Shown here in pieces: positions 20,036-31,600 of a stretch of 64,000 nucleotides of DNA. The stretch covers positions 102,501 through 166,500 of the forward strand of contig JAVYIG010000689.1 in NCBI GenBank assembly GCA_035222895.1. Reading direction: 5' to 3'. The stretch is from Strongylocentrotus droebachiensis (taxonomy: Eukaryota; Echinodermata; Echinoidea; Camarodonta; Strongylocentrotidae). Each line of letters starts with the position of its first letter. Within the stretch, counting starts at the first letter, position 1. A program made the translations under genes and the position numbers. The notes beneath the pieces were generated by a model that did not search any database, was not told the DNA's origin, and worked only from the letters and a program-made list of their open reading frames with translations.

Positions 20036-20729
20036 TGCGTTATAACATCAACAAAATGTATGGAGTTCTTCTTCTTTTTTCAAATTCATTATATATCAAA
20101 CCTACTTAAAGTCCCTTTTAGTACATCTAAATAATTTAGGATTAGCAGTGAACAATTGAAGAAATTCAGCATTAACAGAAATTTAATGTGGTGGCCCGAT
20201 ATCAAACACATTTCTTGCCTCTTTCACCAGAAGTTGGAGCCACACGTGTTGTTAGCCATGTTGGGCATTGGTACAGAAAGCGTTTCACCAATCAGCAATT
20301 ACAGAAGAAGATCATAAGATGACAAGACATGATCTAAACTGTATAGCAAATGTTAGTCTTAGAGCACTGCTGGAGTAGGAATGCTGTGATAAATTAAGAT
20401 ATATGTGTCCCAAAAAAATATTTCCTCTAGATACTTGTAGTACAAATCAAACAGTGGTCATTATTTGGGCATAGTATGCAGTTATTGCCAAGTAACACAG
20501 AAATGAGTGAGTGGGAGTGTAGTATAAGAAAACCACATGACCGGAGTCTCTACTTACTACCAAAGAGTCAAGATATCATTGTAGTAATTCAACAAAATTC
20601 ATCATAGCATTGTCTGGCAGGTGCTAAATGTTCCTTAGAAAAATGCCATTACACGAGAAAGTCAGATTACCTCCGCAACAAGAGAATTCAAGGAATTCAA
20701 ATTGATCGCGTGTGTGTGTGGTTAGTCGT

Positions 20730-20914
20730 GAGAGGTGAGAGTCCATCGATCTCAGCTTCTGTACAATTTCACAATGATGGTTTTTGTCTGCTCTTGCCTG
20801 CTTGTCACTCCCTGCCATAACACGCCTGCTAGGCAATCTGTGACTGACTGAGATGTCAGACTCCGTGATGTCTACGCCAAGATCTTTAGCTATATTCACC
20901 ACAACCTCATTCAT
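20730..20914 (-). pseudogene. LINE ORF1 FP-C-domain fragment, copy A
   Basis: MNEVVVNIAKDLGVDITESD then 'ISVSHRLPSRR' is homologous to 31560-31480, where the domain is longer. It breaks off after 'IVQKLRSMDSH'. Copy B (26828-27016) ends differently because of a local change near 26830. Confidence 0.6.
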
Positions 20915-21027
20915 GTTTTCGCCACATACTTAGTGCTTCCAAACTTGCTACTCAGGCTGAAGGTGTCTGCCTTACTAGAATCATGGTAAAGTCAAGTTTA
21001 CTAATCATATTGGTGTTTACTAGTTTA

Positions 21028-21240
21028 CTAGTCTCTTGGTGGCCTCATCTGGCTCCCAGAACTTCCTGCCTCGTAAATTATTTGGCTCTCAAGAATTTGC
21101 AGGAATCCACACATAATTAATTCAAGTGCCTGTATGCACATGGCATGTTTCTCTGGATCTGGATCATCCTCAAAGAATCTGTCATGCAGTTCATCTGCTA
21201 CCGCAGGAACAGTGCTCAATGCCGAAGATCCATCAAGCAT
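21028..21240 (-). CDS. Hypothetical 70-residue acidic frame, copy A
   Basis: MLDGSSALSTVPAVADELHD followed by an acidic FFEDDPDPEKHA segment and a C-x-Q-A-L-E-L helix. No family recognised. The open frame is kept in copy B (27130-27342) with one Glu-to-Lys change. It could be an exon: AAG then a T-rich (AAAT)n insertion lies just upstream. Low support. Confidence 0.25.
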   Translation of the reverse strand: MLDGSSALSTVPAVADELHDRFFEDDPDPEKHAMCIQALELIMCGFLQILESQIIYEAGSSGSQMRPPRD

Positions 21241-21242
21241 AG

Positions 21243-21500
21243 GAATTTATTTATTTATTTATTTATTCATGTCTTCTTTATAAAAGCAGGGTGGTCCCAT
21301 TCAAGCCGCAAGGCCTGCTTTCCAAGGGAGCCCTGCTGTAACAAACAAATCACATTTCAAATATCTTACAATACACATAAAAATACACAAAATATACAAT
21401 AAAAACATAATATAAACAAACTATAAAACATTTCACACAAATAGGAAATTAGAGGAAAGAGGAAAAAGGAAAGAGAGAGAGAGAGAGAGAGAGAGGGTGG
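21243..21500 (-). mobile_element. LINE 3' end with (AAAT)n tail and (GA)n
   Basis: Begins on the + strand with (ATTT)n at 21245-21270, then a conserved stretch with GCAGGGTGGTCCCATTCAAG and AAGGGAGCCCTGCTGTAAC. A (GA)n microsatellite closes it at 21473-21495. Copy B is at 27345-27600. Confidence 0.45.
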
Positions 21501-21559
21501 TAGGAATACTTCATGTAAGCATTCGCAAAATAGAAGAAGTCAATTAGCCCACTTGAATT

Positions 21560-21960
21560 TCACGGACATTTCGATTCAAAATGGATAGTGAGGCGGAACA
21601 TTTGGTCAGTATGGGTAGTGAGTTGAATGAAGGTCTTTTTTTTAAATCGGTTCTCGGTTGTGGCATCCTCCTTCCACTCAATTAATTTTTGTTGTAGCTC
21701 ATGGAGCCTGGAGTTGAGAGCAAGGATATTGGGAACAGTCTTCACAGCATGCCAAAGTGGTCCGGTAATGGCCTGATGTGTGATGCCAAGGGCTTGACTT
21801 CAGCACAAACTATTCTATCTTCGGCATCTTCTGCAACAGCCTTCAAGAGATTGTTTGGTTCAGGAATCAAGGAAACAAAACTTGATATGTGTGATAGGTG
21901 AAAGTGTGTGCCTGATGCCCCTTCGAACAAGATGATAGCCCGGTTCCTGATGTAGTCCAC
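21560..21960 (-). CDS. Hypothetical two-part frame, copy A
   Basis: Two adjoining - strand frames (21960-21742 and 21745-21560) code for 'LSHISSFVSLIPEPNNLLKA' and then a coiled-coil-like 'LNSRLHELQQKLIEWKED'. They are separated by a stop/frame change only. No family recognised. Preserved without change in copy B (27662-28062). Probably a decayed exon or element piece. Confidence 0.3.
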
Positions 21961-22144
21961 TAGATGGTTTGAGGTATCGTACTTGATGGTTATATAGGCA
22001 GTGAAGATGTCTTCTACTCCAGATTAATCGCAACCCGATGATGAAATGCCTTGCTTGCTGTTCTCACTATGCGGCGGGCACCCGATTCTTATGATTGGAG
22101 TGTGTGTACTCCCTTCCCTCCTCCCGCAATGTCCTCATAGGCTT

Positions 22145-22405
22145 TCATAATTTTGTCAACTTCCTCGGCAAAGTTAATAATGGGATGCATTTGAAGTAGA
22201 AAGTCGCGAAATTTTTGCAGATTGCGTGTTTATGAGCTGTAAGTTGCTTCCAATCTGATACGATGTGTGGTAGTAGTTCTTCTTTTAGTGTATGTAGTTT
22301 CTCGCTGGATTGCGGCACTGTGGGCCCTTGATCGGTCATAGTTGATTTGATTGTGGAAATTATCTGTTTGTTTATTATTTCAGGTGGGTTGTCATCTGTG
22401 GCCAT
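22145..22405 (-). CDS. Hypothetical 86-residue frame, copy A
   Basis: MATDDNPPEIINKQIISTIK, then a Lys/Glu-rich helical segment and a hydrophobic C-terminus. Unknown. The same frame occurs in copy B at 28247-28507. It may be a gag-like or ORF1-like scrap; I see no diagnostic motif. Confidence 0.25.
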   Translation of the reverse strand: MATDDNPPEIINKQIISTIKSTMTDQGPTVPQSSEKLHTLKEELLPHIVSDWKQLTAHKHAICKNFATFYFKCIPLLTLPRKLTKL

Positions 22406-23035
22406 ACTTTGGGCAAGTTCCTTTTACCCTCTCTGTAAAGCTGTCAAATACAGCAGACGTATCACCAGCTGCCATCTCTGTAAGTCCTACTAAGCGTGAC
22501 GATCCATCGGGCGAGTAATTTGGTAGTTCTGGTACTTGTGATGGAATTTAGATGTCCCATCTCCATGCTTCCACAAGGATTCTCGACTTTGTGCCCATTG
22601 ATTGCAGGCGGCTCACTTCTTTTCCGGCAAGATTTTTAAGTACCGTTCGAATATAGGTCATAAAATTGCAAGTTAAACAAATCCTGTGTACGGCATGTAA
22701 TTTCTATAATTTGTCATATTTCATTTTTTTTCCTGATTTAACGCCTTTTGGCAGAAATCAAAGATATACCGTAGTGCCTTTTGGCAGAAACTTTTTACAG
22801 TCCATATTGAGTGTAAATGCTACAGAATTGTATGTATTGTATGAACAAGTGTGTCACTGGGAATATATGCTCCATCTTGACCGTTGTTCCACCGCAAGCT
22901 TTGTCAGAATGCCAAGATCAGTATTGTTTTTATTTGACCGACACTCTTGTTGCTGACGTACTGCACTTTCTTTATTGTCAGATTTTCAGACAGCCTTCTA
23001 TCGATGAAGTTGTGCAGAGAGCTGGCAACTTTTTT

Positions 23036-23400
23036 TTATACTCGTCCCATTTCCTGTTCCCCCTGTTCTTCTGGATGTGGTGCTCCTGGGACATCTTTTT
23101 TGCCACTCTGCTTTTGTTCAACAATGCCAAGAACATTGAGCTGCTGAACTATACGGGAGTAATCATCAGAAACAAAAAAGCGGGTAATCATTTGAACCAA
23201 ACTTTTCAGCTCCCTCAGGCACTTCTTTGACTTCTCTTTAGCTTGGAACAAAGAAGAATCTACATGCATTGGGTGTGGGCGAGCTCTTTCTCCTCCAGGT
23301 AGGCCTTGTACTGGGTTTTTCTTACCCGATCTCTTTGGCAGCTCCCAGTATTGCAGGATCTGTTGTTTTAGCTTGATTTCCTCAAGCCCAAGCTCTTGTT
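23036..23400 (-). pseudogene. BEL gag middle segment, copy A
   Basis: Continues from the 'KQQILQYWELPKRS' end of the gag start into 'MHVDSSLFQAKEKSKKCLRE', 'LVQMITRFFVSDDY' and a Lys/Glu/Gly-rich tail. It is coherent with a gag continuing across the block border. The same segment in copy B is at 29138-29500. Confidence 0.45.
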
Positions 23401-23409
23401 GCTCCTTAA

Positions 23410-23674
23410 CTCTTATCGTGCCAAGAACACTGTTCTGTGCATGCGCTGGCGTGCCACGCTCACATACATGTAATTGGGTTTCTGGTGGCTTGCCGTGCAC
23501 ACATAAACGCTCATTCGCTCGCGTGCCACGGACACATTTTCGTGCATAAGTACACACGCTAATTGAACCTACCTTAAATTAACATGGCACACAGAGGATT
23601 AGTGGCTGGCACAAAAGGCACAATAGAGATTAGCACTGTGGCACTGGGTGAATTGAATGGGGGCAGCTTAAGAG
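23410..23674. mobile_element. 265-bp TTAA-target MITE
   Basis: Flanked by TTAA at 23406-23409 and 23675-23678 and bounded by CTCTTA / TAAGAG inverted ends. The two paralogous BEL gag copies have a single TTAA at this point (17577-17580 and 29525-29528), so they serve as empty sites. piggyBac- or Kolobok-type mobilisation is implied by the TTAA target. No open frame. Confidence 0.88.
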
Positions 23675-23679
23675 TTAAG

Positions 23680-23880
23680 AGCTGTGACTTCTGCCACTAA
23701 GGCAGCTCTCTTGGCCTTTGCCCTAATCCTCCAACTAGCTGACGTGGTACTGCTCCCCCTTTGACTCACAGAGTCGATCCTCAGGCCTAGTGGTGTCAGA
23801 CTTCACGTCATGCATCTTTACAGAATCCCCTGACTTGTCGTGGTCCTTGAAAGTAACCTCTGAATCTGTGCTATCCATGG
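23680..23880 (-). pseudogene. BEL gag 5' region, copy 2 (interrupted by MITE)
   Basis: Starts at the ATG complementary to 23879-23877. It shows about 10% difference from copies 1 and 3, including a 4-bp insertion (GATC at about 23774) that breaks the frame. The continuation is beyond the MITE at 23400 and below. Confidence 0.6.
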
Positions 23881-24009
23881 CGGTTATGCTCATGATGGAG
23901 GATGACGTTCACACAAGGTAATATTGAACTAAATGTAGCGTGCGATATGGCATGCCAACCCAGATACCCAAGACACATAGAAAAGAGACCATGCACCGCT
24001 GTATTCTGG

Positions 24010-24576
24010 TTACACACTGGCCAGAACTTCACTCCTCTTCCTGTATGATTGGAATTTGACAATAATTGGCGCAGGTGAATTGGCCTTTCCTGGATGTTTC
24101 GACAGGACTCTCAGGCGATGACTTCTCTCAATGTCATGCTTTTTGAGACAAACACCAAGTGAATCGTTCACAAGATGAATGACTGCCTGGTCAGTGACCT
24201 CATCCTGGCGCTCAGGGATCCCGAAGATACAAAGGCAGTTTCTTCGGGAGTACTGCTCCTGGGCATTAAGCTATCTCTTCAGCAACTTAATTTGCTCATC
24301 TTTTCGGGATGAAGCAGCAACCAAGGTCTCCAGCTTCTTGCTAGCACTCTGGGCACCAGTTTGCAGATCCATGATCTTATCCTCCTGGTGGTCAATGGCC
24401 TCCCTCAGATCGCACTCGCTCTTGTGGGCCATTTGCTCCATAGCAATAAGCCGTGCCTCCTGCCTGTCGATGGTCACCTGCATCTCGGTCAGCCGGCTAT
24501 CAATGTGGTTTTTCACTAGGTCAATAAACCTGTCATCACCGACAATATCAGCTTGGACAAGTTGAGCTGCATCCAT
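24010..24576 (-). pseudogene. LINE ORF1-like coiled-coil RNA-binding protein, copy B
   Basis: Same frame as copy A, offset 6102, with the same internal TAG (24273-24271) and the same terminal stop. No substitution is visible in the coding stretch. Confidence 0.7.
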
Positions 24577-25472
24577 AAATCCACAATAACAATTACAAAC
24601 AGAATCATGATTGTGACATAAAAGTGTCACCAAAAAGTACCAATGATAAACATGGAATAAGAAGACAGAATGGAATCATGAAAATAGAGAGAATGCAAAT
24701 CTTTAAACAAGACCATACTGCATTCACACACATCTGCCCACGGCGACTACGTGAAGTAAAGGAAAATAGATACAGTGGAAGCAAGTACTAGGGCTCAACT
24801 TTTGACAGTGATTTATATGAAAACATAATAATTATGAACCATTTGCATGTCCCTGAGTCTTTTTTTTTGTAAAGGACATACCTTGCACATTAAGTAAAGA
24901 GCCAACTTGCCATTCTCATAGTCGACTTAATAGCCTTATCATGTCGACTTATTAACTTTGTAAGTTGACACGGCGACATAAGGCATGTTGCCATGTCGAC
25001 CTTCTATTCCAGGAGTGAACTTTTGACCCTATGGAAAATCCCCAACTTGGGTGTTTAATGTACTTTCGCAAGATATCTCATTTTATCGACGACCTGTTTT
25101 GGTGTGCGATTTGAAAGTATTAGTTACTGACATAAATTAATCATTCACAAGATGATCATCTTCCTAGATAATGATATCAATAAACACCATTTATAGAGTA
25201 ATTTTGAACACCATCTGTACTCACCAAAGAGAGTATAAGATTGACAAGCATTTTCTGACCTTTTAATGGAACAAAGCTGCCTAATGATTCGTTGGTGGAT
25301 ATTAGCAATATCGAATTAATATCCTGATAAGGGTATTTAATTTAAGCCATCAAAAAAAAAATTCAGAGGCACGATCCCAATAGAATTCTAAACCACTCCA
25401 ACTATGACCACCATATCCATTATTATAAACACATTCAATCAATCAGTCAATCAATCAATCTACTTTACTTAC

Positions 25473-25880
25473 AGCTGGTCCGAGGGATCCTGTAGCTCCT
25501 GATAGGCTAGTAGGTCTTGAGATTCCAGGGAGTCCTGAGGTTCCAGGGAGACCTGTAGGTCCAGGGGGACCAGTATCTGCAGGGGCTTCTGTTGGTCCAG
25601 AGATTCCAGTCGATCCAGGGGATCCTGTAGCTCCTGATACTGATAGGCCAGTAGGTCCTGAGGTTCCAGGGAGTCCTCTAGTTCCAGATGTTCCTCCAGG
25701 GAGACCTGTAGGTCCAGTATCTGCAGGGGCTTCTGTTGGTCCAGAGATTCCAGTCGATCCAGGGGATCCTGTAGCTCCTGAGGTTCCAGGGAGACCTGTA
25801 GGTCCAGGGGGAGCAGTAGCTGCAGGGGGTCCTGAGGGTCCAGCGGTGTCCGCTTGCCGCTTCCGATATTTCTCAGCCAT
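25473..25880 (-). CDS. Collagen-like Gly-X-Y exon, copy B
   Basis: Identical reading frame to copy A, 6102 bp further on, including both splice-like borders. If the block is transcribed both exons could be used, doubling the collagen-like stretch. Confidence 0.6.
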
Positions 25881-26827
25881 CTGCAAAGATGCATATCATA
25901 TACACATTATTTATTTATTTATTATTTGTTTATTCTGTTTTATTTACCCAGGGTAGACTCTTCAGTACACAAACTGCTTTACAAGAGAGCCCTGCACAAT
26001 TAAAATACAATCAAAATACAATATAGAACAGAAAAATGATAAAACATTACAATAAATAGTAAAACAAGAAAAAGTTACAACATAGTACAAATAGGAAAGG
26101 ATACCAATACAAATTATACAAAGGATACTAAAAGAGCTGCGTTATAACGTCAACAAAATGTATGGAGTTCTTCTTCTTTTTTCAAATTCATTATATATCA
26201 AACCTACTTAAAGTCCCTTTTAGTACATCTAAATAATTTAGGATTAGCAGTGAACAATTGAAGAAATTCAGCATTAACAGAAATTTAATGTGGTGGCCCG
26301 ATATCAAACACATTTCTTGCCTCTTTCACCAGAAGTTGGAGCCACACGTGTTGTTAGCCATGTTGGGCATTGGTACAGAAAGCGTTTCACCAATCAGCAA
26401 TTACAGAAGAAGATCATAAGATGACAAGACACGATCTAAACTGTATAGCAAATGTTAGTCTTAGAGCACTGCTGGAGTAGGAATGCTTTGATAAATTAAG
26501 ATATATGTGTCCCAAAAAAATATTTCCTCTAGATACTTGTAGTACAAATCAAACAGTGGTCATTATTTGGGCATAGTATGCAGTTATTGCCAGGTAACAC
26601 AGAAATGAGTGAGTGGGAGTGTAGTATAAGAAAACCACATGACCGGAGTCTCTACTTACTACCAAAGAGTCAAGATATCATTGTAGTAATTCAACAAAAT
26701 TCATCATAGCATTGTCTGGCAGGTGCTAAATGTTCCTTAGAAAAATGCCATTACACGAGAAAGTCAGATTACCTCCGCAACAAGAGAATTCAAGGAATTC
26801 AAATTGATCGCGTGTGTGTGTGGTTAG

Positions 26828-27016
26828 TCAGTAGAGGTGAGAGTCCATCGATCTCAGCTTCTGTACAATTTCACAATGATGGTTTTTGTCTGCTCTTGCC
26901 TGCTTGTCACTCCCTGCCATAACACGCCTGCTAGGCAATCTGTGACTGACTGAGATGTCAGACTCCGTGATGTCTACGCCAAGATCTTTAGCTATATTCA
27001 CCACAACCTCATTCAT
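26828..27016 (-). pseudogene. LINE ORF1 FP-C-domain fragment, copy B
   Basis: As copy A; the sequence TCAGTAG at 26828 replaces TCGTGAG, which gives this copy an earlier stop. Confidence 0.6.
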
Positions 27017-29409
27017 GTTTTCGCCACATACTTAGTGCTTCCAAACTTGCTACTCAGGCTGAAGGTGTCTGCCTTACTAGAATCATGGTAAAGTCAAGTT
27101 TACTAATCATATTGGTGTTTACTAGTTTACTAGTCTCTTGGTGGCCTCATCTGGCTCCCAGAACTTCCTGCCTTGTAAATTATTTGGCTCTCAAGAATTT
27201 GCAGGAATCCACACATAATTAATTCAAGTGCCTGTATGCACATGGCATGTTTCTCTGGATCTGGATCATCCTCAAAGAATCTGTCATGCAGTTCATCTGC
27301 TACCGCAGGAACAGTGCTCAATGCCGAAGATCCATCAAGCATAGGAATTTATTTATTTATTTATTTATTCATGTCTTCTTTATAAAAGCAGGGTGGTCCC
27401 ATTCAAGCCGCAAGGCCTGCTTTCCAAGGGAGCCCTGCTGTAACAAACAAATCACATTTCAAATATCTTACAATACACATAAAAATACACAAAATATACA
27501 ATAAAAACATAATATAAACAAACTATAAAACATTTCACACAAATAGGAAATTAGAGGAAAGAGGAAAAAGGAAAGAGAGAGAGAGAGAGAGAGAGAGGGT
27601 GGTAGGAATACTTCATGTAAGCATTCGCAAAATAGAAGAAGTCAATTAGCCCACTTGAATTTCACGGACATTTCGATTCAAAATGGATAGTGAGGCGGAA
27701 CATTTGGTCAGTATGGGTAGTGAGTTGAATGAAGGTCTTTTTTTTAAATCGGTTCTCGGTTGTGGCATCCTCCTTCCACTCAATTAATTTTTGTTGTAGC
27801 TCATGGAGCCTGGAGTTGAGAGCAAGGATATTGGGAACAGTCTTCACAGCATGCCAAAGTGGTCCGGTAATGGCCTGATGTGTGATGCCAAGGGCTTGAC
27901 TTCAGCACAAACTATTCTATCTTCGGCATCTTCTGCAACAGCCTTCAAGAGATTGTTTGGTTCAGGAATCAAGGAAACAAAACTTGATATGTGTGATAGG
28001 TGAAAGTGTGTGCCTGATGCCCCTTCGAACAAGATGATAGCCCGGTTCCTGATGTAGTCCACTAGATGGTTTGAGGTATCGTACTTGATGGTTATATAGG
28101 CAGTGAAGATGTCTTCTACTCCAGATTAATCGCAACCCGATGATGAAATGCCTTGCTTGCTGTTCTCACTATGCGGCGGGCACCCGATTCTTATGATTGG
28201 AGTGTGTGTACTCCCTTCCCTCCTCCCGCAATGTCCTCATAGGCTTTCATAATTTTGTCAACTTCCTCGGCAAAGTTAATAATGGGATGCATTTGAAGTA
28301 GAAAGTCGCGAAATTTTTGCAGATTGCGTGTTTATGAGCTGTAAGTTGCTTCCAATCTGATACGATGTGTGGTAGTAGTTCTTCTTTTAGTGTATGTAGT
28401 TTCTCGCTGGATTGCGGCACTGTGGGCCCTTGATCGGTCATAGTTGATTTGATTGTGGAAATTATCTGTTTGTTTATTATTTCAGGTGGGTTGTCATCTG
28501 TGGCCATACTTTGGGCAAGTTCCTTTTACCCTCTCTGTAAAGCTGTCAAATACAGCAGACGTATCACCAGCTGCCATCTCTGTAAGTCCTACTGAGCGTG
28601 ACGATCCATCGGGCGAGTAATTTGGTAGTTCTGGTACTTGTGATGGAATTTAGATGTCCCATCTCCATGCTTCCACAAGGATTCTCGACTTTGTGCCCAT
28701 TGATTGCAGGCGGCTCACTTCTTTTCCGGCAAGATTTTTAAGTACCGTTCGAATATAGGTCATAAAATTGCAAGTTAAACAAATCCTGTGTACGGCATGT
28801 ATTTTCTATAATTTGTCATATTTCATTTTTTTTCCTGATTTAACGCCTTTTGGCAGAAATCAAAGATATACCGTAGTGCCTTTTGGCAGAAACTTTTTAC
28901 AGTCCATATTGAGTGTAAATGCTACAGAATTGTATGTATTGTATGAACAAGTGTGTCACTGGGAATATATGCTCCATCTTGACCGTTGTTCCACCGCAAG
29001 CTTTGTCAGAATGCCAAGATCAGTATTGTTTTTATTTGACCGACACTCTTGTTGCTGACGTACTGCACTTTCTTTATTGTCAGATTTTCAGACAGCCTTC
29101 TATCGATGAAGTTGTGCAGAGAGCTGGCAACTTTTTTTTATACTCGTCCCATTTCCTGTTCCCCCTGTTCTTCTGGATGTGGTGCTCCTGGGACATCTTT
29201 TTTGCCACTCTGCTTTTGTTCAACAATGCCAAGAACATTGAGCTGCTGAACTATACGGGAGTAATCATCAGAAACAAAAAAGCGGGTAATCATTTGAACC
29301 AAACTTTTCAGCTCCCTCAGGCACTTCTTTGACTTCTCTTTAGCTTGGAACAAAGAAGAATCTACATGCATTGGGTGTGGGCGAGCTCTTTCTCCTCCAG
29401 GTAGGCCTA

Positions 29410-29735
29410 CTACTGGATTTTTCTTACCCTATCTGTGAGCACGTTGAATCTCTTTGGCAGCTCCGAGTTTTGCAGGATCCTTTGTGTTAGCTTGATTTCC
29501 TCAAGCCCAAGCTCGTGTTGCTCCTTAAGAGCTGTGACTTCTGCCACTAAGGCAGCTCTCTTGGCCTTTGCCTGAATCCTCCAACTAGCTGACGTGGTAC
29601 TGCTCCCCCTTTGACTCACAGAGTCCTCGGGTTGATTGGTGTCGGACTACATGTCATGCATCTTTACAGAATCCTCTGACTTGTTGTGGTCCTTGAAAGA
29701 AACCTCTGAATCTGTGCTATCCATGGCGGTTATGC
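29410..29735 (-). pseudogene. BEL gag 5' region, copy 3
   Basis: An open frame of 69 residues (29619-29410) carries 'SVSQ'-like Ser repeats preceded by a stop, then 'KAKRAALVAEVTALKEQ' and 'GLEEIKLTQRILQ'. It is uninterrupted at the TTAA site, which makes it the best reference for the empty locus. The homology runs on to about 29865 and then stops. Confidence 0.6.
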
Positions 29736-30060
29736 TCATGATGGAGGATGACGTTCACGCAAGTTGATATTGAAACTAATTGTGGTGTGTGATATGGCGT
29801 GCCAACCCAGATGCCCAAGACCTATAGAAAAGAGACCATGCACCGTTGTCTTTTGGTTACACACTATTGTAAGCAGGCAAGGTTCAATCTGCAATTTAAT
29901 CAAGACAAACAGTAATAAAGTCATCTTGCATAAACTGACTTGAAAGCATGTACCGGTATCAAATTAAATATACCCTGACAATCCAATAGCTAATCATACT
30001 AAGGGAAAACAAACAATGCCTTCTTCACTATAAATCTGACTACCGGTAAATACATGCAAC

Positions 30061-30364
30061 CAGGGGCGTACGCAGGGGGGGGGGGGGGGGGGGGGGGTTT
30101 GGGGGTTCAAACCCCCCCCCCCCCCCTTTTGTATTTTTATGTGTGTAAACCCCCCTAAAAAAACCTAAAAACCCCCCCCCCCCCCTTTGGTTTTTTTTAT
30201 TTATTTTTTTTTTTTATTATTATTTAAACAAAACAAAACAACAAAAAAAATTATACCCACGGCTAACCTAAACAAGGTGACCTTACCCCCCCCCCCCCCC
30301 CAATGAAGAAAAATGTCAATTTTGAAATTTCGAGACCAAAAAAAAAAAAAAAAAAGGTCCGCTT

Positions 30365-30402
<38 letters not shown>

Positions 30403-30445
30403 ACTGAGCGACTTTTCGGCTGGCTGAATCCTGCGTACGCCCCTG
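30061..30445. mobile_element. 385-bp hAT-type MITE with G/C homopolymers
   Basis: Perfect 15-bp inverted ends, CAGGGGCGTACGCAG and CTGCGTACGCCCCTG, are flanked by an exact 8-bp direct repeat, CATGCAAC (30053-30060 and 30446-30453). An 8-bp duplication and CAGGG ends are typical of hAT. The interior is mostly G, C, A and T homopolymers without coding capacity. Confidence 0.93.
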
Positions 30446-31111
30446 CATGCAACAATGACTCACAAGTTGACATTGAATTTTACATTCCACAAATTCATGC
30501 TCGAAGGCCTCATTTAGGTTACTACTACATGTACATTAATACGCACGACTGTGCACAACAATTATATAACGTACATTGTACATGTGTGCAATCTTTCACA
30601 TGAACAACTCATTCATGTCGTTATTTCATCACCTCATATTAGTTTCATAAACTTTCATCAAGCTATCTAGCTATAAAGACTATATAACTCATGAACTTCA
30701 AGATAACACAATAATTTCTACTTACATCATTGGACTTGTATCACAAATTAAACTAAAACATAGACATCTCTGGGTAACAAACTTCCCATGACGTGGAGAA
30801 TCAGCTGCGCACAAAATTCACTATGCCATCAGCGGCCAAATCCAAACCCTAGCTATAAAGCGCCGCTTCTGACATCACATACATCTGCTTCAAGCAGAAC
30901 GTCATCCTGCACTCCACACTAATGTTTCACATGTTTAGGAGGCATAACAAAAGGCTTGAAACCAGAGAAACAATTGATATCCTCAGAGCTGTTACATTTC
31001 TTTTCAGATACACACACAACATCAAAATCCTGAACAAATACATCTAACACACCTTATCTAAGTTTACTTTGTAAAGGCCTGTTTGGTTCAAGTGTAACAT
31101 CATGGCCGGTC

Positions 31112-31600
31112 CTAGAAAGAGGAAAATAAATCAAGGTCCACAACTTTCCTCTCGTCCCACCCGACCTTCCAAAGGTCATCAAGGCTATGGATGACCTTAA
31201 TCTCCTCCTTTCCGTTGATGACTTGTTTGCAGAAGATCCTACCATCCATCGTCCAGACATTTTTCACGCTACAGTCCTTCTTCAACTCGTGCACCATCTT
31301 ACTGCGTAGATCGAGGTGTCAAGTCCTCATCAAGAAATACCCGTTTGTAGGAGTCCATCGTTTTCAGCTTCTTCTTGTTTCTCATCAGTCGCACTTTGAC
31401 ATCCCGCCGAACAAATTTCACGATGATGGTTTTGCCAGCACTCGTCTGCGTGGCAATCCCTGCCATCGCACGCCTGCCAGGCAATCTGTGACTGACTGAG
31501 ATGTCAGACTCGGTGATGTCTACGCCGAGATCTTTAGCTATATTCATCACAACCTCATTTGTGTTTTCGCCAGCCTTCTCCTCCACCCCAAAGATACAAA
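31112..31600 (-). pseudogene. LINE ORF1 FP-C-type RNA-binding domain
   Basis: On the - strand: 'VEEKAGENTNEVVMNIAKDL', 'DISVSHRLPGRR', 'KTIIVKFVRRDVK', 'VFLDEDLTP', then after a 4-bp insertion (near 31309) that shifts the frame, 'MVHELKKDCSVKNVWTMDGR' and 'SLDDLWKVGW'. This is the RNA-binding C-terminal module of many invertebrate LINE ORF1 proteins. It is directly preceded in the same frame by BEL RNase H sequence (next entry). Confidence 0.75.

Larger units (their letters stand above)
17769..23305. repeat. Near-identical 5.5-kb block, copy A
   Basis: Every feature here recurs exactly 6102 bp further on. By eye there are about 15 substitutions over 5.5 kb (for example near 18799, 19331, 20026, 20326, 20384, 20727, 21071, 22481 and 22689), roughly 99.7% identity. 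Beyond both ends similarity drops to about 90% inside the BEL gag copies. Confidence 0.95.
23871..29407. repeat. Near-identical 5.5-kb block, copy B
   Basis: Copy of 17769-23305 at offset +6102 with no net indel visible. A third, diverged and truncated copy starts after 29740 and stops matching at about 29865. Confidence 0.95.

Noticed and set aside
22817-23230. 137-residue + frames (also 28919-29332)
   Set aside because: Opposite to the gag-like - strand frame, no homology, hydrophobic by composition.
30263-30603. Gly-run and Pro-run frames
   Set aside because: Homopolymer translation in the hAT-type MITE.
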